Shown here: in pieces, positions 25,843 to 34,735 of the stretch | Position numbering within the stretch: position 1 is the first letter of the stretch | Layout of the letters: each line of letters opens with the position of its first letter | Assembly (NCBI GenBank): GCA_947165345.1 | Contig: CAMVAA010000008.1 | Location: 1-34,735, forward strand | Direction: 5' to 3' | DNA from: an uncultured Bacteroidales bacterium | Lineage (GTDB): Bacteria; Bacteroidota; Bacteroidia; Bacteroidales; P3 | Length of the DNA: 34,735 nt | Translations under genes and position numbers: made by a program | Notes under the pieces: generated by a model | What the model saw: the letters and a program-made list of their open reading frames with translations, nothing else | What the model was told of the DNA's origin: nothing | Databases searched by the model: none

Positions 25843-26664
25843 ATGGGAAAAGGAAAGATATTGTTTGTCAGCCAAGAGATTATGCCTTTTTCGGACGAGA
25901 GTGAGCTTTCGATCATGGGTCGTAGTCTGCCGTCGAAAATGCAGGAGATGGGTCGCGAGACGAGGGTTTTCATGCCTCGCTTCGGCAGCATCAGCGAACG
26001 GCGGCACCAGCTGCATGAGGTCATCCGCCTCAGCGGAATGAACCTGATCGTCAACAACTGTGACCGCCAACTCATCATCAAGGTGGGCTCCATTCCGCAA
26101 GCCCGCCTGCAGGTGTACTTCATAGACAACGAAGACTATTTCGGCAGCTGCAAGACGGCGACCCTGCCCGACGGCACACTGCCCGAAAACAGCGACGAGC
26201 GGCTGCTCTTCTTCGGCCGCGGCACCCTCGAGGCTGTCCGCAAGCTCGCATGGCAGCCCCACCTCATCTGCTTCTCCGGTTGGTTCTCGGCCATGATTCC
26301 CTTCTTCTTGCGCCGCATAAACAAGGAGAACGCCTTCTTCAACGGCACCAAGATGGTCATCATGCTCATGGACGACGGCTTCTCCGGCCCTATCCCGGGC
26401 GACCTCGAACGCAAGATGAAGACCGACGGAGCCACCGCCAAGGACCTGCGCCTCTACGGTGACACCACCTACCTTGGCCTCATGAAGTCCGCCATCACAT
26501 ACTCGCACGGCGTCATCATCGGCTCGCCCAACGTGCACCCCGAACTTGTGGCCTACGCCAAAGAAAACAAGAGAACAGTGCTCGACTATATCGAAGACCG
26601 CGACGAATTCTTCACCCGCATTAACAAATTCTACGACTCCATCATCGGTCGCATCGACAACTGA
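25843..26664 (+). CDS. Glycogen/starch synthase N-terminal-domain protein (GT5-like, single domain)
   Basis: MGKGKILFVSQEIMPFSDESELSIMGRSLPSKMQEMGRETRVFMPRFGSISERRHQLHEVIRLSG; 273 aa only. Confidence 0.85.
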   Translation: MGKGKILFVSQEIMPFSDESELSIMGRSLPSKMQEMGRETRVFMPRFGSISERRHQLHEVIRLSGMNLIVNNCDRQLIIKVGSIPQARLQVYFIDNEDYFGSCKTATLPDGTLPENSDERLLFFGRGTLEAVRKLAWQPHLICFSGWFSAMIPFFLRRINKENAFFNGTKMVIMLMDDGFSGPIPGDLERKMKTDGATAKDLRLYGDTTYLGLMKSAITYSHGVIIGSPNVHPELVAYAKENKRTVLDYIEDRDEFFTRINKFYDSIIGRIDN

Positions 26665-26668
26665 ACGT

Positions 26669-27904
26669 ATGAAAAGACTAAACATGCTGGCCCTCGCGGC
26701 CGCATTGCTCTCGGCCCTGCTGCCCTGCGGCTGCAGCGACGAAAACACAGACCTCGGATCCAGCCTCGTGGACCCCTCCACCCTGTACAACGGAAAGACG
26801 GACACCCTTTACGCCTCGGCGGCATACAGCCGCATCGACGAACCGCTCAAGACCTCGTCCTACAGCTTCGGTGTCGTGGGCAACTACTCCGACGCCACGT
26901 TTGGCAGCGTCTCCTCGGTCCTCTACACCCAAGTGGCCCTCAAACAGGCTTCCACGTCCATCAACATCGAAGAGATGACCATCGACTCGGTTGAGCTCTG
27001 CCTGGTCAACGACGGTCTGTACCCCGACTCCACGGCCACCTACAACTTCCACTTCGAGGTGATGCGGCTGGCCGAAGCCATCGTCTCGGACAGCGACTAC
27101 TACAGCAACAACGCCATCCCGGTCGACCCCTCGGCCGTCTACTTCGACGGCGTCGTCTCCGTCGGCCCCACCGACACCGTTGTCCGCCTCACCCTCGACC
27201 CCTCGGTGCAGCAGATGCTGTCCTACACCGCCACGGCAGAAGAATTCGTGAACCTCTCCCGCGGTCTCCGCATACGTATCGTCGACGACGGCAGCCAGGG
27301 CATGCTGTCCATCAACTTTGCCGCCGTCAAGACCAAGCTCGTGGCCCACTACCACCGCGGCGACAACCTCGCCGACTCCGCCTCCTACGACTTCGTCATC
27401 GGCACCGGCGCCAACCACTTCACACAGTTCACCCACGACTACAGCACCTCGGTCTTTGCCGCGTCAGACAGCATCGAGGGCAGCCAGGCCCTCTATGTCG
27501 AACCGCTTGTCGGGACCAGTGCCTACATCAGCTTCGACAGTGCCATACGGGCCTTCGCCGCCGAGCACCCCCTGGCCGTCATCCACCAGGCCCGTCTGCT
27601 GATGCCCGTAGCCTCCTCCGCCCAGCCCGCCATGCCTGACCGCATACTGGCCACCTACGACCTCGACGGCACCGAGATGGCCGTCCCCGACATGCTGCTC
27701 GACGGCTTCGACGGCACATTCCACCCCGGCGACGGCTTCTACGCCCTGCGCCTCTCGCGCCATCTGCAGCATCTGCTGCGCCAAGGGAACGACCCCGGCA
27801 TAAAACTGATACTCGACTCGCGCCGCAACTCGCCGGCACGCGTCGTCCTGGAGGGAACACGCTCCGCCAACCCGACCAAGATAGTGTTCACCTACTCCGA
27901 ATAG
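26669..27904 (+). CDS. DUF4270 family lipoprotein
   Basis: MKRLNMLALAAALLSALLPCGCSDENTDLGSSLVDPSTLYNGKTDTLYASAAYSRIDEPLKTSSYSFGVVGNYSDATFG; follows the GT5-like gene. Confidence 0.85.
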   Translation: MKRLNMLALAAALLSALLPCGCSDENTDLGSSLVDPSTLYNGKTDTLYASAAYSRIDEPLKTSSYSFGVVGNYSDATFGSVSSVLYTQVALKQASTSINIEEMTIDSVELCLVNDGLYPDSTATYNFHFEVMRLAEAIVSDSDYYSNNAIPVDPSAVYFDGVVSVGPTDTVVRLTLDPSVQQMLSYTATAEEFVNLSRGLRIRIVDDGSQGMLSINFAAVKTKLVAHYHRGDNLADSASYDFVIGTGANHFTQFTHDYSTSVFAASDSIEGSQALYVEPLVGTSAYISFDSAIRAFAAEHPLAVIHQARLLMPVASSAQPAMPDRILATYDLDGTEMAVPDMLLDGFDGTFHPGDGFYALRLSRHLQHLLRQGNDPGIKLILDSRRNSPARVVLEGTRSANPTKIVFTYSE

Positions 27905-27933
27905 CACACACACAAACACAGCAGCACCACGAT

Positions 27934-29079
27934 ATGAAGAAATCATTCGTCATCATCATTGTCGCCGCCGCCCTCTCTACAGCCGCGTCGGCACAGACCA
28001 TCTATCGCAAAACCTTCAAAGGCACCGACCAAACCCTCGTCGAGGGGTCGCTCGACAGCGAGGGACGCCGCACCGGCAACTGGGTGTGGTACTACCCCTC
28101 CGGACGCCTCTCGCAGCAGGGCGCCTACACCGCCGGCAAGAAGAGCGGCACCTGGACCCTCTTCTACGACGACGGCAGCCGCATGGCCGAAGAGTGCCAC
28201 TCCACCGGCGTCACCCGCAGCTGGTACCGCAACGGCGACCTCAAGGACGAAGTAGCCGTCGAATACGGCAAACCCAACGGCGTCTACCGCTCCTGGTACG
28301 CCAACGGCCAGCAGGAAGAGGAGATAACCTACGTGGCCGGAAGCCGCGAAGGCGAGACCACCCAGTGGCACGAGAACGGCAAGGTACGCTTCCGTGGCGT
28401 ATACAAGAACAACGAATTGCAGGGCAAGGCCACCTGGTGGACCGACGCAGGGCGCGTGGACATGGAAGGCGACATGGTCGACGGCGAGCAGGAAGGCCCC
28501 TGGCGCTTCTACTGGCGCACCAACGGGCGCCTCGGCATCGAAGGCTCGTACTCGCACGGCAAGGAGACCGGCCTCTGGACCTACTACTACGAGACCGGCG
28601 AACGCTGGCGCTACGGCAACTACCGCAACGGCAAACGCGAAGGCCTCTGGACCACCCTCTACGAGAACGGCAACAAACTGCACGAGGGCAACTATGAAGA
28701 GGACAAGGAAGAGGGCCGCTGGACAGCCTGGTACGACGACGGCACCACCGTAGACTACTACGGCGACTTCAGCGACGGCCTGAAAGAGGGCGAGTGGCGC
28801 GGTCTCTATGACGACGGCACCGTCCGCTATATCATCCACTACTCCGCCGACATCAAGGACGGCGAGGAGGTGCGCTACTATCCCGGCGGCCAACTCGAGG
28901 TGCGCCAGAACTTCGTCCACGGAGTCCTCGACGGCCCCTACGAGCGCTACAACGAAGCCGGCGCCCTGGTCGAGAAGGGCCAGTTCGCCAAGGGCGAGAA
29001 AGAAGGGCGCTGGACCTGGTACGACGGCGGACGCGAGGCCTACCGGGCCAAGTTCAAGAAGGGAGAGCAGGTGAAATGA
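27934..29079 (+). CDS. Exported MORN/YwqK-type repeat protein
   Basis: Signal peptide then about 12 repeats like GKKSGTWTLFYDDGSRMAEE, NGKREGLWTTLYENGNKLHEGNYEEDKEEGRWTAWYDDG. Confidence 0.9.
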   Translation: MKKSFVIIIVAAALSTAASAQTIYRKTFKGTDQTLVEGSLDSEGRRTGNWVWYYPSGRLSQQGAYTAGKKSGTWTLFYDDGSRMAEECHSTGVTRSWYRNGDLKDEVAVEYGKPNGVYRSWYANGQQEEEITYVAGSREGETTQWHENGKVRFRGVYKNNELQGKATWWTDAGRVDMEGDMVDGEQEGPWRFYWRTNGRLGIEGSYSHGKETGLWTYYYETGERWRYGNYRNGKREGLWTTLYENGNKLHEGNYEEDKEEGRWTAWYDDGTTVDYYGDFSDGLKEGEWRGLYDDGTVRYIIHYSADIKDGEEVRYYPGGQLEVRQNFVHGVLDGPYERYNEAGALVEKGQFAKGEKEGRWTWYDGGREAYRAKFKKGEQVK

Positions 29080-29648
29080 GGCTTCTCTTAGCCTCCAAGT
29101 CGCCACGCCGCCGCCAGCTGCTCGGCGAGCTGGGCTACGAACTCCGCTTCGTCGACCTCGAGGTCAACGAGCATGTCTCCCCCACCCTACCGGCCGCCGA
29201 CGTAGCCGAACATCTGGCACGCCGCAAAGCCGACGCCTTCGACACCGCCTCCCTCGCCCCCGACGAGGTGCTCGTAACGGCCGACACGGTGGTGGTCCAC
29301 CGCGACCAGGTTCTCGGGAAACCTGCCGACCGGCAGGAGGCCATCGCGATGCTCCGCTCCCTCTCCGGCGACCGCCACACCGTATATACCGGCGTATGCC
29401 TCCGCTCACGCGGCGACTGCCAGTCCTTCACCGAACACACCGACGTCTTCTTCCGTCCGCTCTCCACGGCCGACATCGTCCACTACGTCGACACCTTCCG
29501 GCCCTACGACAAGGCCGGGGCCTACGGCATCCAGGAATGGATAGGAATGGTGGGAGTCAGCCGCATCGAGGGCTGTTTCTACAATGTCATGGGGCTTCCG
29601 CTCTCGGCTCTCTATGCGAGGCTGAGCCTCATGTCGGCATCCATGTGA
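29076..29648 (+). CDS. maf: Maf-like nucleoside triphosphate pyrophosphatase
   Basis: MRLLLASKSPRRRQLLGELGYELRFVDLEVNEHV; VTADTVVVHRDQVLGKPADRQEAIAMLRSLSGDRHTVYTGV; YDKAGAYGIQEW; ATGA overlap with MORN gene. Confidence 0.95.
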   Translation: MRLLLASKSPRRRQLLGELGYELRFVDLEVNEHVSPTLPAADVAEHLARRKADAFDTASLAPDEVLVTADTVVVHRDQVLGKPADRQEAIAMLRSLSGDRHTVYTGVCLRSRGDCQSFTEHTDVFFRPLSTADIVHYVDTFRPYDKAGAYGIQEWIGMVGVSRIEGCFYNVMGLPLSALYARLSLMSASM

Positions 29649-31501
29649 AGCTCTCCGCGTTCCATCATGTCACGGAGCTGGTCCGTCAGGGTATCGTCGT
29701 CATCGGGCGCGAGCATGACCAATAGCTCCTGCACACTGAGGCGCCTTCCTGCGAGCAGACTCCTGACACGGCCTTTGAAGTCGTCCGGAGCGCCATACTT
29801 ACGGCGGCACACATCGCACACGCCGCAGTCCTCCACCCCTTCTTTCTGTCCGAAGTAGGCCAGCATCCGTCTCATACGGCAGCTCTTGTCGTCGCCGATA
29901 TACTCCGCCATGGCCTCCATCCGGTCGCGGGCGGCGCGTTTCAGGCTGTCGTAGTCCTGCTCGCCGAGGTTCAGGCTCCGCTCGTCGATACGGGCCGAGG
30001 TGAAGATAATCTGGGGGTTCTTGCTCCGCCGGTGGTATTCGACCACGTGCATCTCGTGCAGCTGACGCAGCATGGCGCCGACGTCGGCGGCGTCCGTATT
30101 GTATCGCTGGGCTATCTTGCGCTCGTCGATGGGCACGGGGGCCATGGCTATGCCGGGATACATGCGCAGGAGGGTCTGCACCAGACCGCCGAGGCGCATG
30201 TGGTTCACCTCGAAGCGGTAGAGCTCGTCGCGGCTGACGGGGATAAAGAGGGTCGAGAAGGCATCGGTCCGGTCCGGCAGGGCTATCAGCCCTGCATGCT
30301 CTATATAGCGGCACGCGCTGTAGCACTCGCGGACACTCATGTTGTAGGTGCGGCACAGTTCCTCCAAGTCGAAGTCGAAGCGGCTGTCCGCCCCGCTGCC
30401 CACCGGTATCTTGTAGTAGTTGCACAAGGCCCTGTAGACGTTGCGGATATAGCGTATCGGCGGATACTCGGCCTCCACCATCTGCTCCAGGCGTTCCCGT
30501 TCGTTGGGCGAACAAACCAGGATGGCCGCCGCCTCTTTCCCGTCGCGGCCGGCACGGCCTGTCTCCTGGTAGTAAGCCTCCAACGACTCGGGGCAGTCGG
30601 CATGAATCACAAAGCGCACGTCGCCCTTGTCGATGCCCATGCCGAAGGCGTTGGTGGCCACCATCACACGGCACTGCCCTTTCATCCATACAGACTGGCG
30701 CAGGTCGCGTTCGCGCCCTTCCAGCCCGGCGTGGTAGTATGTGGCGCCCACGCCCTCGCTTTCCAGCTGGTCGGCAATGACCTTGCAGAGGCGGCGGCTG
30801 CGCGTGTATATGATGCCGCATCCTTCGAGGCCCTTCACCATCTGCACTATCCGCAGGTTCTTGTCGCCCGTGCGGAGCACGCTGTAGTGCAGGTTGGGCC
30901 TGGAGAACGACGCCGTGTAGCGGCGCACGTCGCGCATCTGGAGCAGCCTCACTATGTCGTCCGCGACGGCTGGGGTGGCCGTGGCCGTGAGGGCTATCAG
31001 GGGCACCCGCGGTTGGTACTGCCTTATGGCGGCAATGCGCAGGTAGGGCGGTCGGAAGTCGTAGCCCCACTGCGAGACACAGTGGGCCTCGTCGACGGCG
31101 ATCAGGCCCACACGCATACGGCGGAAATGCTCTATGAAGCGCTGCTGCTCGAGCCGCTCGGGCGAGACGTAGAGGAGCTTCACCGTGCCGCTCAGGCAGT
31201 TGGTGAGCGTGGCGGACACCTCGGCCGGGGACATGCCCGACACCACACACGAGGCTTTCACCCCGCGGTCGTTCAGCTGCTGGACCTGGTCCTTCATCAG
31301 GGCAATCAGCGGGGAGACCACCAAGCAGAGCCCCTCTGCCATCAGCGCGGGGATCTGATAGCAGAGGGACTTGCCACCTCCGGTGGGCATCAGGGCGAGG
31401 GTGTCGTGCCCTGCGGCCACGGAGTCTATAATCTCTTCCTGCAGGGGGCGGAACGAGTCGTAGCCCCAATAGCGCTGCAGGAGGCTCTTCTTGTCGCTCA
31501 T
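29612..31501 (-). CDS. recQ: ATP-dependent DNA helicase RecQ
   Basis: YWGYDSFRPLQEEIIDSVAAGHDTLALMPTGGGKSLCYQIPAL; VDEAHCVSQWGYDFRPPYLRI; ATNAFGMGIDKGDVRFVIHADCPESLEAYYQETGRAGRDG; zinc-binding CRMRRMLAYFG...CGVCDVC. Confidence 0.97.
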   Translation of the reverse strand: MSDKKSLLQRYWGYDSFRPLQEEIIDSVAAGHDTLALMPTGGGKSLCYQIPALMAEGLCLVVSPLIALMKDQVQQLNDRGVKASCVVSGMSPAEVSATLTNCLSGTVKLLYVSPERLEQQRFIEHFRRMRVGLIAVDEAHCVSQWGYDFRPPYLRIAAIRQYQPRVPLIALTATATPAVADDIVRLLQMRDVRRYTASFSRPNLHYSVLRTGDKNLRIVQMVKGLEGCGIIYTRSRRLCKVIADQLESEGVGATYYHAGLEGRERDLRQSVWMKGQCRVMVATNAFGMGIDKGDVRFVIHADCPESLEAYYQETGRAGRDGKEAAAILVCSPNERERLEQMVEAEYPPIRYIRNVYRALCNYYKIPVGSGADSRFDFDLEELCRTYNMSVRECYSACRYIEHAGLIALPDRTDAFSTLFIPVSRDELYRFEVNHMRLGGLVQTLLRMYPGIAMAPVPIDERKIAQRYNTDAADVGAMLRQLHEMHVVEYHRRSKNPQIIFTSARIDERSLNLGEQDYDSLKRAARDRMEAMAEYIGDDKSCRMRRMLAYFGQKEGVEDCGVCDVCRRKYGAPDDFKGRVRSLLAGRRLSVQELLVMLAPDDDDTLTDQLRDMMERGELHMDADMRLSLA

Positions 31502-34494
31502 CAGCGGACGAGGGTGACGGTACCCTTCTTCGTGGCGAGGGTCGGGGTGCCGGGCTTGCGGTAGTAGCAGATATACACGTAGGCACCCTGCTCGCAGAGC
31601 TCGCCGTCGCGAGTGCCGTCCCACTCGAAGGTCGGGTCGGCGGACTCGTAGACCAGCATACCCTGACGATTGTAGATGTATATGTGGAACTGCTCGTACT
31701 CGTTGGCGGTATAGAGCTTGAACTTCGAATTCTGGTCTTCGCTGCCGGGGGTGAAGATGTTGGGGAACCAGGTGGTGAAGAGCCTCACGGGGATGGTGAA
31801 GACATAGTTGGTGTCGCAATTCAGGGAGTTGTATGTGGTGAGGGTCACGGCGACGTCCTCCTTGTCCACGATGCCTTCGAAGGTGTGGCTGACCTCGCGG
31901 CCCATAGCCGTGGTGCCGTTGTCGAAGGTCCACATGGCGTTCACGCCGTTCTGCGACACGTCGCGCAGGAGCACGGTGGGGTCGTCGACGTCGATGTAGC
32001 CGGGGGTGAGGTCGACGGCCGGGGTGGGCCTGGGCAGAACCTTCACGGTAATCTCCTGAGGCAGGGCCTTGCAACCATTGGTGCCGTAGCCCCACATCTT
32101 GTAGGTGGTAGTGGCCTTGGGTGAGACGTTGACGACAGCGGCGGAGTCGGCGTTGGCCACGTCGAGGGAGGGGTCGGCGGGGGAGGCTTCCCAAGTGTAT
32201 TTGGAAGCGCTGCGCCCGGTGAGGACCGCCACGCCGCCCGGGCAGATGCCCTCCGCGGGCGTCATGGAGACGCGGGGTTTCACGAGATATACCGTAGTGC
32301 TGCTCCACGCGGAGCATTCGTCGGGGCTGGTCACCTTGACATAGTAGACGGCGGTGTCGGCGTAGGGGACGACCTTGAGGCTGTCGCCGGCGGGCAGGCC
32401 ACCGCTCACGGTGCCGTTGGTGAGCGACCACTCGTAGGTGCATCCGGTCATGCCTTCAGCCTCGACCTTGGCGGCCGTCTTCTCGCCTTCGCACACGATG
32501 GTCTCGCCGCTGACAATGAGGTTGGGGTTGAGGAAGACGCGGACGGTGTCGTAGGCTTTGTCCTCGCACCAGACGGTGTCACGGGTGGCGGTGTCGAGGT
32601 AGAAGAGGCCGTTGCGGACGGTGAGCTCGATGGGCTCGACGTCATGGACGAAGTCGCGGTCGGAGAGGGTCTTGCTCTCCGTGGCGGAGGAGCCGGTGAC
32701 GTAGTCGTACTGGAGTGGGACGGTGTCGTCGAGGTGGGAGGTGGGCTTGAGGAAGGCCCACTGGCGCCAGGTCACGTCGCGGGTGGTGTCGGTGATGGTG
32801 GTGTGGTCGCCGTCGCAGAGCAGCTTGTCGGCGATGCGCATGCCGGCGTCTGGCTTCCAGAGGGGCTCGATGACGTAGAGCTCTTCGGAGTAGCAGGTGG
32901 GGTCGGTGGTGACGGTGCGGACGACGAGGCTCTGTGTGGTGCGATTGGTGAGGTAGTATTCGAGGCTGTCGCGCGGGGCGGCGTCGGTGCCGGTGACGGT
33001 GTAGTAGGGTTCGCCGGCGCCGGTGGAGTTGTTGTAGAGGGAGTATGTGCTGCGCTGGAGCTGTGCAAGGTTGGGAGAGCCGGGCACCTCGCTGCGGTTC
33101 CAGACGCTGAGCTTGCCGTCGCACTCGACGAGGGTGTCGATTTCCATACGGGGCTTATTGTTGGTCACGTCGACATAGAGCGGCTGCCAGAAGGGCACTT
33201 CCGGGTTGATGGCCGACTTCATGTTGCAGCGGAATGTCTGGCGCTTGGCGAAGGAGTCGACCACGTCGATGGGTGTCGGCGAGTTGACGGGACGGTAGAG
33301 GACGCGGAAGTCGTCGGCCTGGACGTGGTAGTTGTAGGCGCTGTCGGCCTCGGTGCCGGAGAAGAGGGTGCGGAAGGTGAAGTAGTTGTTAGGGCCAGTG
33401 GCGGCCAGGTCGGACTGTGAGGAGTAGCCATACTCCGAAGCCTGCCACTCGTACTCGAGCATGCCGCGCGGGGCCTGGAGAGTGGTGACGTCGGTGGAGC
33501 GGCCTGGAGGGCAGCCGGTGCTGTTGATGGTCATGGGGCGGCACTCGCCGCAGATGTAGGCGTAGGCTGCGTGGGCAGTATAATCACAGTCGCGCATGAT
33601 AATCTCAATGCGGTGTGGCTCATCAAGACACTCGCCGAGGTTCACGACCACCTTCTCCCAGTCTTTATACTTGAAAGGGTCACCATAGTTAGTGGCACCC
33701 ACGTGCCAGCCAGCTTGTCCAGAAGCTGCCAATTGGATAGAGCCAGGCCCACCATCGTAACAGTAAGTACAATTGTTTGCAGTCGAGGCGACATAGTAGG
33801 CCAAGGTGTCACTTTTCTGCACCCACTGGTTGGCGGCGTTCTTCTCCATGACACGAATAACGAACGACGGGTCGGTATCTACCCCGTGTTCCGGGCCCTG
33901 AACCACGACAGCATAGTAGATGATGAAGACGGCATTGTCCACGTTAGGCACAAACTCGTAGTAGAGCGCGGCCGCTTTGCCCATGCCACAGCCGTCGCCG
34001 ATGCGGATGCTGCGGGTGAGGTTGGTGTTGAACTGGCCCTGGTCGGTGGTGTTGAAGCCCGACAGTCCTTGCCCTGCCGACTGCGACGGGATATAGGGCA
34101 GACGGTTCAGGGTGTTGGGGTCGGTACCGTTGGTGGTATGGATATAGAACTGCTTGTCGACGCTCGGGAGCTGGGCGCCGGCGGCACTCGAGACTTCCGA
34201 TACATTGGCCAAGGCCGTGCCGGTAAACAAGGAGGACTCCAGGTTCACCCCGGTATGTTGGGAGTGTACTTCCGGCGCTTGCGAGATGGCTTCACCGGTG
34301 CGGCCCGAGTAGCAGTTGCGAGCCACCGCCGACACACCGTCGTCGTACATATAGGTGGCACCGAAGTTGTTCGGGTTGTTCCAGCCCGGGCAGGCGGTCG
34401 CCTGGTTCCACTGCGCGTAGGCCATGTTGCCTGACGCCAGCGCGGCGGCCAGCGTCACCACCGCCAAAGCGGCTCTATACATCTTGGTCTTCAT
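31501..34494 (-). CDS. Large secreted protein with gliding-motility-associated/T9SS-type C-terminal domain
   Basis: Signal peptide MKTKMYRAALAVVTLAAALASGNMAYAQ; C-terminal WFPNIFTPGSEDQNSKFKLYTANEYEQFHIYIYNRQGMLVYESADPTFEWDGTRDGELCEQGAYVYICYYRKPG. Confidence 0.9.
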   Translation of the reverse strand: MKTKMYRAALAVVTLAAALASGNMAYAQWNQATACPGWNNPNNFGATYMYDDGVSAVARNCYSGRTGEAISQAPEVHSQHTGVNLESSLFTGTALANVSEVSSAAGAQLPSVDKQFYIHTTNGTDPNTLNRLPYIPSQSAGQGLSGFNTTDQGQFNTNLTRSIRIGDGCGMGKAAALYYEFVPNVDNAVFIIYYAVVVQGPEHGVDTDPSFVIRVMEKNAANQWVQKSDTLAYYVASTANNCTYCYDGGPGSIQLAASGQAGWHVGATNYGDPFKYKDWEKVVVNLGECLDEPHRIEIIMRDCDYTAHAAYAYICGECRPMTINSTGCPPGRSTDVTTLQAPRGMLEYEWQASEYGYSSQSDLAATGPNNYFTFRTLFSGTEADSAYNYHVQADDFRVLYRPVNSPTPIDVVDSFAKRQTFRCNMKSAINPEVPFWQPLYVDVTNNKPRMEIDTLVECDGKLSVWNRSEVPGSPNLAQLQRSTYSLYNNSTGAGEPYYTVTGTDAAPRDSLEYYLTNRTTQSLVVRTVTTDPTCYSEELYVIEPLWKPDAGMRIADKLLCDGDHTTITDTTRDVTWRQWAFLKPTSHLDDTVPLQYDYVTGSSATESKTLSDRDFVHDVEPIELTVRNGLFYLDTATRDTVWCEDKAYDTVRVFLNPNLIVSGETIVCEGEKTAAKVEAEGMTGCTYEWSLTNGTVSGGLPAGDSLKVVPYADTAVYYVKVTSPDECSAWSSTTVYLVKPRVSMTPAEGICPGGVAVLTGRSASKYTWEASPADPSLDVANADSAAVVNVSPKATTTYKMWGYGTNGCKALPQEITVKVLPRPTPAVDLTPGYIDVDDPTVLLRDVSQNGVNAMWTFDNGTTAMGREVSHTFEGIVDKEDVAVTLTTYNSLNCDTNYVFTIPVRLFTTWFPNIFTPGSEDQNSKFKLYTANEYEQFHIYIYNRQGMLVYESADPTFEWDGTRDGELCEQGAYVYICYYRKPGTPTLATKKGTVTLVR

Positions 34495-34610
34495 ATCTTG
34501 TATACTTTTGTTCGTGTCTGTATATATAGACGCACGAAGGGACGATTTGTTACATCGGGCGTCGTATTTTTTTGTATTAGGACAACGCAGGAAGGGGGAG
34601 TTTATTGTTT

Positions 34611-34735
34611 AAGTGGAAAGTGGAAAGTGGAAAGCGGAAAGTGGAAAGTGGAAAGTGGGAAGTGGAAAGTGGAAAGTGGAAAGTGGGAAGTGGGAAGTGG
34701 GAAGTGGGAAGTGGGAAGTGGGAAGTGGGAAGTGG
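34611..34735 (+). repeat. Heptamer tandem repeat AAGTGGR (17 full units, runs off window edge)
   Basis: aagtgga/aagtggg units in perfect 7-bp register, one aagcgga. Confidence 0.95.

Noticed and set aside
27943-29106. 387-aa antisense ORF covering the whole MORN gene
   Set aside because: Low-complexity Val/Ala/Gly-rich product; explained by GC-rich repeated codons of the MORN gene on the other strand.
30032-31564. 510-aa + strand ORF opposite recQ
   Set aside because: No recognisable domain, composition typical of antisense frames in GC-rich genes; RecQ on the minus strand is unambiguous.
29799-31586. 595-aa minus ORF in alternative frame of recQ
   Set aside because: Arg/Pro/Ala-rich shadow frame of recQ.

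Overview
The window looks like Bacteroidales chromosomal DNA, probably from an uncultured gut lineage. That call rests on TAnnTTTG promoter elements, DUF3078, DUF4270, TonB and YwqK/MORN proteins, and T9SS-type C-terminal domains. I see about 24 protein-coding genes and no rRNA, tRNA, CRISPR array, phage or transposase. Positions 1-7009 (- strand) hold a redox/acyltransferase cluster: CatB/Vat-like acyltransferase, small Cys-motif protein, alpha/beta hydrolase, radical SAM, Fe-S flavoprotein, hexapeptide acetyltransferase, two flavodoxins and a CMD-cupin fusion, with a divergent AraC regulator. The rest is ruvB, UspA, BaiN-like oxidoreductase, ABC-F, tonB, an AddA-like helicase/nuclease, an operon sufC-sufD-PorE-like-MsbA-like, SAM hydrolase, DUF3078-recX, GT5-like-DUF4270-MORN-Maf, and a T9SS cargo-recQ pair. 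The most notable signals are: (1) at least six unrelated short tandem repeat families (7-11 bp units) spread through intergenic regions and in three places overlapping coding sequence; (2) four enzymes of the redox cluster that look like complete cytosolic enzymes, internal Met included, placed behind a lipoprotein signal and a short polar linker; (3) a 35-bp insertion that breaks one of those flavodoxins at a point where exact removal restores frame and alignment; (4) an 18-bp perfect inverted repeat carrying divergent promoter -7 elements between sufC and the SAM hydrolase gene. Family names come from motif recognition by eye; no database search was run.
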